DNA of 64,000 bases from the NCBI GenBank assembly GCA_012295275.1, contig CM022665.1, forward strand, positions 39,528,295 through 39,592,294. The letters run 5' to 3'. Each line of letters begins with the position of its first letter. Positions within the stretch are counted from its first letter, which is position 1. Both the position numbers and the translations under genes were made by a program. Of the stretch, positions 42,917-53,320 are shown one piece after another. The DNA comes from Chrysomallon squamiferum (taxonomy: Eukaryota; Mollusca; Gastropoda; Neomphalida; Peltospiridae). A model generated the notes under the pieces. That model was not told the DNA's origin and did no database searches. It saw nothing but the letters and a program-made list of their open reading frames with translations.

Positions 42917-45900
42917 ATTTATTAAATTGCCTTAAATTAGATTAATAATGTAATTTGTTTTTTTTTTTTCAGAAACTATAAAAAAAATTAGAAATATTTT
43001 TGGGATCTATGTCTCCAAATTTTTATATTATATTCTTATCACTTAATTATCAATAATTCCTATCAATAAAATATTGTTATCTTGAAAACAATCTAGCTAG
43101 TAAAATATTGTTAATTACTTCTTATTGACAATATATCTAGTAAAAGATTGTCAAATATCTCTGTTGAATATCTTAGAGATGATATATCTAATAAAATAGT
43201 TGATTATCTTTCATAAATATTATAAAATATTGTTAATTATCTCTTGTATATAGTGTGGCTAACACAATATTGTCTCTAGTAAACAATGTAGCTAGTAAAA
43301 TATTGTTAATTATTATATGTAAACACTATATATGGTTAATTATCTTCAATACAGCTAATAAAGTACTGTTAATTATTTACTGCAAAATGTTAATTGTCTT
43401 TTGTAAACAGTGTTGGTACTGTTAATACAGTATTGTTCATTATTGGTTATAATTAGTGTAGTTAGTTAATTATCTCATGTAAACAATATATCTTGTAAAA
43501 AATTCTTAATTCTATCTTGTAAACAATACATCTTGTAAAATATTCATAATTCTTTCTTGTAAACAATACATCTTGTAAAATATCCTTAATTATCTCTTGT
43601 AAACAATATATCTTGTAAAATATTTTTAATTCTGTTTTCCTAAACAGTATATCTTGTACAATATTATTAATTCTCTCTTGTAAACAATACATCTTGTACA
43701 ATATTCTTAATTATCTCCTGTAAACAGTTTAACAGGCAACATATTGTTAATCATCTTATAAACAGTATTGCTATAAAACTGTTGTTAATTATTTCTTGTA
43801 AACAATGTACCTAGATGGAGGTCAAGTAGGTTGGTACTTGGGTACAGCAGAACAAGATATAGCTGGTATGTACTGCCTGTCTGTTGGCATGACACTAGAA
43901 AATTTCAAAATGTTTTTGCTTTTTAACTTTGCATAACTGTTTTAAATTCAACAGCATTATTATTATTATTTTTTCAATGAAAAGATTTTTTTTTTTTTCA
44001 TTGACGTTTTTTTTTTTTTTCAGGTTTTGGATTTTTTTTATTATTATTATTTTTAGATATGATTTAGATAATGGTTGGTTGTGTTTTTTTTTTTTATTTT
44101 TTTTTGATGAGAGAATTTCTGTAGAAATTTATTCTTATTTCTATTTTTTTATGTTTTACTGCATTTACATGGAACTGTTTTGTTATTTTATTTGCATATT
44201 TGATGTTAGACTTACCTGATCCATGCAGCCTTGATGGTATTTAATGGGTTTGAAATTTTTTTTTTTCTTTCTAAATTTATATTTTAATTAACAAAAATGG
44301 ATTGAGCATGGATGTTTTTGTGTAACGAGAAGATTATTTTTTCACAAAAATGTCTGAATATATTTTTGTTATTACAGTTCAACAATTCATTTTTATAGTC
44401 TTTTCTGAAATCATATGCTTGTAATAAAATAAAATGATTTATATGTATAAATAATAAATATAAAATCTTTAAAACTGATAATGAAGATCCAAAAATGGGA
44501 TTACGGGTACTAAAAATAAATTGCAGGAAAACTGAAAATAATTTTTATTTTGTGACACAATAAGAATTAACATGAATCAGTTGGTTTTCCAACATGCATG
44601 CAGTATATACATGTAATAAATAAATAAATAAATAATAACAGTGTCTTTATTTTATCATCTGACAGTGATCATTGAAAACAAAGTAATGAAAGTGCTAATT
44701 CTAATAACTCACAGTGAAAATCAAATAATAACAATATTATTTTGTTTGTTTTATATGTACAGTTAAAACAAAATTAGTACATTTTGATTTAGAATGAAAA
44801 CACGTGTGGGTGTGTACATGCACACATGCACATGCACACACACACAAACACACAGGAATACTAAATTTTTATAATTTCTAGTCTTACATTCATTTGCTAA
44901 ACTAACAGGCATGAAAAATCACTAATTTTGAATCAAAACAATTTTTTGAATAATTATATACTTATTCTAGATTTATGTCTTTGTTTTCAGATATTGCAGT
45001 TTTTTGTCACATGGACTTGAGAATTTGATCTTTATTATTATTGTTAATTAAATTTTATTGTTGTTGTTGTTGTTATTATTTTGTTATTATTGTTATTTAT
45101 TTATTTAAATTTTATTATTTTTAATAAAATTTTATTACTTACTTTATTTAAATTTTATTATTAATAATTTAACTTTATTATTATTATTTACAAAAATACA
45201 GTGGTACCTGGTACCTTGACTTATGAGTTTAATTAGTTCTGTGACTGCACTTGTATCTCAATTTGTTTGTATATCAAATCAATTTTTCCAGTTGAAATTA
45301 ATTGAAATACCAATAATCTGTTCCAGCCCCCGAAAAACCACTTTTTTATTTATTTATTTTTTTTTTTTGTAAGGTGTTTTTAAATAAGAAAAATGTATTT
45401 ATAAATAACAAATATTGTATAAAAAAACAAAATAAAAGAAAATGTAAAGAAATAAATTGGTTTTGTAAAGTGTATTTATCTTGGAGATCAGACAAATTAT
45501 TTTAACGCCTTTGGCTGGAGTTTCCTGCTTTTATTGACTCCTTCAACTTCAATATGGTACATACCATAGAAGTTCTACACTTGTGCTGTCTAGCTAAGTC
45601 GACTAAACACACACCTTACTCATGTTTTTTATGAATTCAAGCTTTAATGCAATGCATATCATCCACTTCTTCTTCTCAGCACTGTCCTTTACACTTACTT
45701 TCTAAGGATCCATGGTAAGAAAAAAGAAATTTGGCAAAATACTGCACAAAACACAAACACAACAGAGATGCTTCCGTGGTGAAGTAAACAAGTGGGATGC
45801 AAGATGCTGGGCGGATGTTGTGTTGTTCATTGCGCCAACTAGTTCTAGTGTATCTGAAGCTCGCTCGTAACTCAGATTTTGGCTTGCAACTTAAAGCAAA

Positions 45901-48900
45901 AATTGACTGGGCGACTGCTCGTAACTCGAAACACTTGTAAGTTGGGGCACTCATAAGTCCAGGTACTACTGTATTAAGTTATTATAATTTCAGATTTCAA
46001 AATTAATGTTTTATTTCTTTTACTTGTTTTTGTATATTAAGTTGGTAATATTTAATTTGTTATTATTTATTTACTTATTATTTTAATTATTGTTCTTGCT
46101 TTAAATTGTTTTCAGAAACTTTTCTTTTTAAATTTTCTTTGTTCTTGTTTTGTTTTAATTTCCAATTTATTTTTATTACTATATTCAACCTCAGGTAAAG
46201 TTTGTTATATTTTTTGTTGGAATTTGTTTAATATATTTTTAAATGTAATTTATGAGTTATTCATTCCTGTACAATATAATTTTACAATAAAACTAAAGAG
46301 AAATTATTAGAATTGTAAAAAGTTAGTATTTGTTATTTTGGATTAATAACAATATTTAATAATAAAAATATATCAGAGCTGAAAGTAAGTATGTATAAAA
46401 GTTATTAACTGTTTTGTGACAAGTTTACTTTACATTAATTAAAACATTAATTAATAATCTAATTCAGTTAGGAAGATGAATTCTTTAATCTTGCCTCAAA
46501 TAAAAAAAAAAAAAAAACATTGCTTCATTCCATTCAATAATAATTTGAATACTTTTGGATATATATTTATAAATCTAAATTGTTTTATTATTTAATATTT
46601 CAATATTTATCAAAAATAAATGTACACATACATTAAAGTTATATATTGTTTATCTAGTAATTAAACAGACATTCAAGCATATAACTAATGTTTAAAAAAA
46701 ATTAATTGATAAATGAAACTATAACAAAACATAGCAATTTTTATATTAAAATATATCTGTTTTTATACTTAACATCAAATCATTTATTTTTAAGTACAAT
46801 GTTTTTATATTTATAGATATATCTATTTTTATAACTAACATAAAATCATTCATTTATTATTAAATAGGATGTTTTTATGTTTGAATACATCTGTTTTATA
46901 ATTAACATTAAATGATTCATTTATTTTTATACAGGCTGTTCTTATATTTAAATATTTCTATTTTTATAATTAACATTAAATGATTCATTTATTTTTATAT
47001 AGGCTGTTTTTGTATTTAAATATGTCTTTTTATAATTAACATGAAATCATTAATTTATTTTTAAGAAGGCTGTTTTTGTATTTAAATATGTCTATTTTTA
47101 TAATTAACATAAAATCATTAATTTATTTTTAAGTAGGCTGATTTTAAATTTAATGGTATCTATTTTTATAATTAACATCCAATCATTAATTTATTTTTCA
47201 GTTGGCTATTTTTATATTTAAAAATGACTTTTTACACATAACATCCATCAAATCATTCATTTAATCTTATATAGGCTATTTTTACATTTACAGATATTTA
47301 TTATCATATGTAACATGAAAGTATTCATTTTCTTTTTGTCACAATCTTGCAGGCTCTATTCGAGCTGAGTCTATTGCTGCATCCCATGTAGAGCGTGCTT
47401 TGTCAGAAGTAGCTTCTTCTTTGAACAGCAGTTTCATTCGGAGACCAGGCTCACAACAAACCTGGATGATGCAGGCACAGATATGGAGCCATCTTGGTAA
47501 GTTCCAAATAGTTAAAAGCGTTTTCAGAAAGATCACTTTGGTGAAATACATTTTTAAAATAGGTTTTGGAAAGTATTTCATCAAAAATTTGTTTTGGTTA
47601 AACTTTAAAATAGATTAGGAAAGAATTTTGTCATATATACAAGTTAAACTTTAAAATAGATTCAGAAGGAATTTTGTCATATGCAAGTTAAAATTTAAAA
47701 TAGATTCAGAAGGAATTTTGTCATATACAAGTTAAAATTTAAAATAGATTCAGAAGGAATTTTGTCATATACAAGTTAAACTTTAAAATAGATTCAGAAG
47801 GAATTTTGTCATATGCAAGTTAAAATTTAAAATAGATTCAGAAGGAATTTTGTCATATGCAAGTTAAAATTTAAAATAGATTCAGAAGGAATTTTGTCAT
47901 ATGCAAGTTAAAATTTAAAATAGATTCAGAAGGAATTTTGTCATATACAAGTTAAAATTTAAAATAGATTCAGAAGGAATTTTGTCATATACAAGTTAAA
48001 ATTTAAAATAGATTCAGAAGGAATTTTGTCATATACAAGTTAAAATTTAAAATAGATTCAGAAGGAATTTTGTCATATACAAGTTAAACTTTAAAATAGA
48101 TTCAGAAGGAATTTTGTCATATGCAAGTTAAACTTTAAAATAGATTCAGAAGGAATTTTGTCATAGGCAAGTTAAAATTTAAAATAGATTCAGAAGGAAT
48201 TTTGTCATATGCAAGTTAAAATTTAAAATAGATTCAGAAGGAATTTTGTCATAGGCAAGTTAAAATTTAAAATAGATTCAGAAGGAATTTGGCCATATAT
48301 AAGAAAACATTTACTATCTGATTTTGAAAGGATAATTTTATTAAATATAACAGTAAATTACATTTTAAAAGGATTATCTTGAAATTAGATATTAAATTTT
48401 TTTTTTCTTTTAAAGTATAGTCAAAAAATCTGGTTTAAATTGTAGTTAAAATAGGTTTTTGAAGGGATTTCATCATCTGTATGGTTTCTGTTAAAAACAG
48501 AACTTTAAAATGAGGTTTTTGAAAGGGTTATTACATACATTAGTAAGTTTCTGTTGTTAAAAGGTTTTTGAATAATTTCACAATTATTGAATAGATAATT
48601 AATTATTTATATAATTATTGAGGTAGAGCAATTTAAATCACAAGCTAGCAATAAAATATCTTTTATCTTATGATATTTTTGCAGTTTTTTTGTCAAAAAT
48701 AAATAAAATAAAATAAAAATGAAATAAAAACAAAAAGTAAATAAATAAATAAAATGTTTTTTGTTCTTTTCATTATTCATCTTTAAAATTAATTTCTTTT
48801 GTTGTTGTTATCATTATGGTTAATTTTTCTGTTATTTATTATAATTAAGAAAGGCTATGAGTTTGATTAAAATAGACTGACAATTACTATAACATAGTTG

Positions 48901-49176
48901 TTTTTTCTGAGATGAAAGAAATATATTTTTTTTTTGTTTATTTGTGATACCAATATTTATAATTTCAGCTGAGCTGTATCTGGTACTAAATAAAATAATT
49001 GAGGCTGAGGGTTGTATTCAGGAAATGTCAACTCTCCTTCCTCTTTCTCATCAGCTCTATTTCATGGTGAGCATTTTGCAAATGGCTGGATTAGAAAACC
49101 TATGTGCATGTGTCAGTGAATGAGTGAGTGTGAGTGTATTTGTGTGAAAAACAATTTTTAAAAATGAAAGGCAGTA

Positions 49177-49208
<32 letters not shown>

Positions 49209-51132
49209 CATTAATTTACAGTCAGTATCAAATAAATAAGTAAATAAATAAGCACAGAAGTAATTAAATAAATTATGCATTACAATGCTTGGCAAATGTA
49301 AGGTGTATATTTTTCAGAGAGAAAAGGGAAAAAACTCATCATTTCAATATTTTACTTCTAATGAAATTAAAATGATGTGTTTTTTAAACTGTACAGACAG
49401 ACAAAATAACTATTAACATGTGTTTGGATGAATTCTGTAACAAGATGAACAGAGTAAAAATCACAGATGTATGTAATATCAGCAGTGAATTTTGAAACAA
49501 CACAGATGTAATTATTTCACCATTTCAGAAAGGAAGAGTTTATGAGCACAAGCAGAAGTACCAGGACGCTAAACGATGTTTTGAAAACGCTGTAGCCATT
49601 AATCCAGGCCACACACGGAGTCTGCAACATCTGGTATGAATTATTTTAACAGTCATTCTTCTTATTAAAATGTCTTTTCAACAAATATTTTTAATCTATT
49701 ATTTTTTTATTTTTTGTGTTTTTGTTTTTTTGTTTTATAATGATGAAAGGAAGGAGGACTGTACTTCATAGCTGTGCTTATTATTAATTAGTTAGCAGAT
49801 AAAAAAAAAATGTTGTGGCTCTTCTCATAAACAGGAAAATACATGTCACAGCCTTTGATAAACTGGTTGTGAGGTACTGACTGGTACAGGAAAATAGCGC
49901 AGAGGTCTTGCTGATCTGTTGACTTTCACAACATGGGCTAGCACTCTAATCACTGAACTTCATATTGAACTAGACTATTTGATAAAATAGTTTTCAGGAT
50001 AAATTATAATTTATTTTTCGTTTTGTTGAGTAAAAAGATACTCTAAATTTACATTATTATAAGTTTAAATCATAAATTAGATGTTAAAAAATTGTGGTTA
50101 TTAATTTACCTGTCTTAGAAACAGTATATAAATTTATAGTGTTTATTACCAGGGATGTAATATTTCATTTGTAAAGGAGAGAGTTTAACATTATAGTAAT
50201 TTACATTACATTCAAGTAATGAGAGAGTGAAATATTAAGTAATTTATGAATGTGTGTAATATTACATTATTTTTACATTACATTCAAGTAATTTATGAAT
50301 GTGTGTAACATTATTTACATTACATTCAAGTGAAACAAATATTAAGTTTTATGAATGTGTGTAATATTATACATTATTTACATTACATTCAAGTAATGTA
50401 AATATATCATGAAACATGAATGACATCAGATGAATGACAACAAAATGGCAGAAAAGTTTCTGAGAGATGCAGTCAACAATGATCCAATGTCTCACAAGTC
50501 TTGGTTAGTTATCTGTCCTTCCATATTCATTAAAATTTCTTTGACTGAAACAAATACCTTTCTTTGTTCATGTTGTCATACAGCAGGATGACGTTAAAGT
50601 GATGAATTTTTTATTTTTGTGGGTTTGGTTGTGAAAAATATGTTTACTTATGCATGAATGTATTTGGTGTGTTTATTGTTTTGACTCAGGGTGTATTTAG
50701 TTACGGTTGAGTGTTTGTTTTTTGTGTCTACGGCTGAATGCATATCTGGGTGTGTTTAGAAATGTTGTTAAACCTGCCAGTCCATAAATTAATGAGTTTC
50801 TATTAAAATATTGTTTTAAACTGTTTTCTTTATTGATAATTCATTGTAGAAATATATCTTGGTTCGTTTGTGTTATTCCTTTATTGTTTAATAATGCATT
50901 ACTGTTGAGAAGTTGAGAAGTATTTTGTGCATGTTAAAGTATTTCAATATATAATGGGTTTTGTGTTACATTTATCACAATGCATGTGTTTATTTTCAGG
51001 TTTTCGCTGGGTCTAGTTCTTAATGCTCTAGGGAAGAATAAAGAAGCCAGTGACTGTCACAATATGGCTACTGAACTAGAATCATCCAGTCCTATTGTTG
51101 CTTTCACAGTCATTCCTAAACTGATGCAGTAG
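27895..51132 (+). CDS. TTC7: TTC7, tetratricopeptide scaffold of the PI4-kinase III-alpha complex
   Basis: Twenty coding exons: 27895-28015, 28416-28564, 28984-29143, 29703-29949, 32930-33008, 33423-33544, 33966-34029, 35117-35254, 35855-35938, 36311-36415, 39047-39219, 39717-39789, 40654-40814, 41039-41155, 41843-41940, 47353-47496, 48969-49066, 49529-49633, 50430-50503, 51000-51132. The sum is 2445 bp, 814 aa, against about 843 recalled for human TTC7B. All junctions keep frame. Matches to the recalled family include RRFRELLRAVETR, ARQLAEVLLRG, LLLLLIAEAL, ALSEVASSL, LQAALGEYPQN and the end FTVIPKLMQ. The C-terminal half is built of TPR helices. Known for the family: TTC7 binds EFR3, FAM126/hyccin and PI4KA at the plasma membrane to make PI4P. 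The last TPR is about six residues short where exon 19 begins. Animals outside vertebrates usually have one gene, so I do not choose between TTC7A and TTC7B. Confidence 0.93.
31140..31720 (+). pseudogene. decayed transposon-type ORF in TTC7 intron 4
   Basis: Frame beginning at 31380 reads TDGCASQCKFKGPFADIS. A different frame then reads CGKGPSEGESAVAEVKTGEA and FIDNAKDLFDHC. These resemble the DGCASQYK..GPFAD and HGKGPSDG motifs I remember from high-copy uncharacterised invertebrate proteins that are probably mobile-element-encoded. Frame changes and stops show it is dead. Sequence is visibly less AT-rich than the intron around it, and the remnant may extend to about 31960. Confidence 0.5.
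34440..35100. repeat. degenerate repeat with AAT runs, TTC7 intron 7
   Basis: A unit of the form TTTCTAGTGCTGTATTCAT, then GCTACAAACCATAGTTTATT and AATTTTATAA, occurs about six times, separated by AAT arrays of variable length. It ends against exon 8, whose boundary resembles the unit. Confidence 0.75.
36437..38780. repeat. 2.3-kb minisatellite, TTC7 intron 10
   Basis: About 45-50 degenerate units of roughly 45 bp. The consensus contains TTCTCAAAATAATAAACAAG and CATTATGTAAAATTTTAAAA. A higher-order duplication is visible at the start: AACCTGAAAATAACTGATAG occurs at about 36439 and again about 324 bp later, followed by the same run of variant units. Short ORFs on either strand are by-products. 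Confidence 0.9.
40140..40618. repeat. 65-75 bp minisatellite, TTC7 intron 12
   Basis: About seven degenerate units carrying AAACTGATCTCTTATGCTTT, GAAACAAAAATACTAATTAT and TACAAAAATTATTGT. The array ends against exon 13. Confidence 0.8.
43030..43812. repeat. roughly 40-bp minisatellite, TTC7 intron 15
   Basis: Units of the form TTAATTATCTCTTGTAAACA plus ATATATCTTGTAAAATATT, becoming more regular between 43440 and 43740. It directly adjoins the possible cassette exon. Confidence 0.85.
43815..43865 (+). CDS. TTC7: possible 17-codon cassette exon of TTC7
   Basis: Exon 15 ends and exon 16 starts in phase 1. Between them, ACCTAG precedes 43815 and G|GTATGT follows 43865, giving 51 bp that is open and phase 1-1. 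It would insert GGQVGWYLGTAEQDIA-type sequence into the linker between two TPR blocks. The segment is far less AT-rich than the intron. The acceptor lacks a good pyrimidine tract, and the recalled vertebrate proteins have no such insert, so it is alternative at best. Confidence 0.42.
45199..45971. mobile_element. non-autonomous TIR transposon with TA target site, TTC7 intron 15
   Basis: The left end reads CAGTGGTACCTGG and the right end, reverse-complemented, CAGTAGTACCTGG. Both continue into ACTTATGAGT, with a 5-bp insertion on the left. TA dinucleotides flank both ends, as expected for the Tc1/mariner/pogo superfamily. The terminus resembles Tigger/pogo-like ends (from memory). The 773-bp interior has no transposase-like ORF; the 92-codon minus-strand frame inside shows no DDE features. 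Confidence 0.65.
46740..47330. repeat. 60-70 bp minisatellite, TTC7 intron 15
   Basis: About eight to nine units of the form TTTATAATTAACATAAAATC, ATTCATTTATTTTTA, then GGCTGTTTTTATATTTAAAT. The array runs up to exon 16. Confidence 0.85.
47627..48302. repeat. very regular 44-bp minisatellite, 15 units, TTC7 intron 16
   Basis: ATTCAGAAGGAATTTTGTCA, TATACAAGTTAAAATTTAAA, ATAG recurs exactly every 44 bp from 47661 to 48277. Variants alternate at TATAC, TATGC and TAGGC, and at AAATTT versus AACTTT, indicating recent expansion. It has no unique spacers and starts about 130 bp after exon 16. Confidence 0.93.
49800..49968 (-). mobile_element. possible tRNA-derived SINE relic, TTC7 intron 18
   Basis: On the minus strand AGTGATTAGAGTGCTAGCCC resembles a tRNA A-box, followed about 30 nt later by a weak B-box-like stretch (AGATCAGCAAGACC). 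The body contains CAGTTTATCAAAGGCTGTGA. Similar GGTTTATCAAA pieces recur at 1715, 10790 and 12241. Identification is tentative. Confidence 0.35.
50190..50412. repeat. tandem repeat before TTC7 exon 19
   Basis: Units of about 55-60 bp of the form GAATGTGTGTAATATTACAT, TATTTACATTACATTCAAGT. A further copy lies at about 52587-52650, beyond the gene. Confidence 0.8.
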
Positions 51133-53284
51133 CATCTGTCAATATGGTATCTAAGGAAACAGTAAATAAATCTAAATTAAAAAAACATTAAAAAATAAAT
51201 AAATAAATGAGCAAACTAACAAAACAAAAGAAAACAAATAGCCAAAAAAACCACAACAAATCTCAAGCATCAAGTTGCCTAGCCCACCTTAGACATTTTG
51301 AATTTTTCATCTCATTAATTCCTAATGATTAGCTACATTGTTACATAAGAAATATAATCTCCACTTATTTTTAAGCATACAGAGAGCTTTACAGATATAT
51401 TTTCCTTTTGTAACTCATAAATATTTGAGATGGCTTTTAGAAAAAGGTTTAGATGTAAAGTAAACTAATAGGTAGTCTTTTTTTATTTTTTTATTTTTTT
51501 TTCTGTAATGCTTCCATGGTGGTAAATTTATAAATATATATAATATATATAATATATATATATATTTGATTTTAAGGGATTCTTGGATATTGTAATTTTA
51601 TGGATAAAAGTGTGCTCATAACTGGGACTGTTTGAATGGAGTTTGTACAGTAACAAAAAATGTTAACAGTTTTTAAAAATAAATATCAGCATTATACTGA
51701 AGTGTAAATCTTCTCACACAGATCAAATATCATCTGCTGAATATCAGATAAGTCTGTGATATAAAAAAAAAGAGTGTAACATGCAATTAGTGTGCATGAC
51801 ATCAGTAATACAAACAATGTGCATAATTCAATATTAATAATAACAATATTAACACAGTGCTAGGAAAGGGTATATAGGCTTCTTATTCTGTAACTTGCAA
51901 GAGTTCATAATAGTTTGAAATTAAGTAACTGCATAAATAATGTATGCAGCAACAGGGTCACATGTTTGTAATGGTTATCTCATGCTATAGGCATGTTAAA
52001 TAATGTAGCTTTGACTGTTAGTGATAATTAAGTATGTATGTGCCATATTATAAATTACTACAGAATTTAACATAGGTCCTTAATATTCAAATTCGTTCAA
52101 TATTACTGAGGTTTATAATTTGTTTACATATGCATCATAAACATACAATATATATACTAAGATAAATTATTTATACACATTGTAAGATATCTATATATCT
52201 GTATATATATACACAGTTTATACAGTTAATAATAAACTGTGGCAAATAAAGTTACTTCTGTCTGCAATATACTAAAATTATTTTGTTAATATTAAAATAC
52301 TAATTTAGTGACACTATATCAGTGTATATTACCAATATATTACATTTTTAAAGGTGAGAGTGAAATATTATTTTTTTTTTAAAGAAAAAGAGATGGTTTT
52401 TGGTGTTTTTTTTTAAATCCAGTGAACTAAAACACTTTATATCTGAGAAATTATTTTTTTAAAAATCACATAATTAAAGACATGAATATTGTCTGTTACT
52501 GGCCAAAAAAGTAAAGTTGCTATCTGTAGCAGTTTCTGTGTAAGGCCAAAATCAAAGTCATATCTATTGATATAACTTAATTACCTATGAATGTGTGTAA
52601 TATTAAACATTGTTTACTTTGTATTCAAGTGATGTAAATGTATCATGAAGCAACTTACTGGATGTATAATACAGCATTGTTAGCAAGTTACAAGGTTAAA
52701 AAAAAACATCATCATACGTATCAACTGCCTATCACTTACTGCATTGGAATATACCAGGGTATATTTACTGAATATGGCAGTAAATATTATTGTCATTTTC
52801 ATTTTAAAATTATGTGGCAACTAGTTGTATTTGCCTTTATTTTTACCCCATTAAAATATCAGTTGAGTGCAATATTAATAGAATGCTGTGATATGCTGTG
52901 TATTGTTGAAAACTTTCAACATTGGTAATTGTTTTCTAGGAATTAACAATAATAATAACAAAAAATATACTTGTTAAAATTCATGTTTGGATGGGTATTA
53001 TTGTGTTTATATGTGTGTATACGTTTAAGTATAACACAGCTGTTATGAATGTGTGGGTTTTTTTTATGTTTCATATTATTTTCATATTAATTACATATTA
53101 AAGTGTATAGTAACATTTTATTTACTATGTACTGAATTCAGTTTTGAATACAACTTTAATTTTTATTCTCATTTATAGAACTGATTTTCATAATTTCTTT
53201 TCATGATTTATTTAAGTTAGCTTTTTAAAATTACATTTAATATGGTACTGTGCAGGGACAAAAGCATTCAAATTTTTAATTAAT

Positions 53285-53320
<36 letters not shown>

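Noticed and set aside
45676-45954. Minus-strand 92-codon ORF
   Set aside because: It lies inside the TIR element, has no recognisable domain and no splice context, and is best explained by the lower AT content of the element.
47627-48302. Regular direct repeats resembling a CRISPR array
   Set aside because: Units are contiguous with no unique spacers and lie in a eukaryotic intron; it is a minisatellite.
50150-50176. Micro-exon candidate before TTC7 exon 19
   Set aside because: The segment between ACCAG and GTAAAG is 19 bp, which would break the phase 0 to phase 0 junction.
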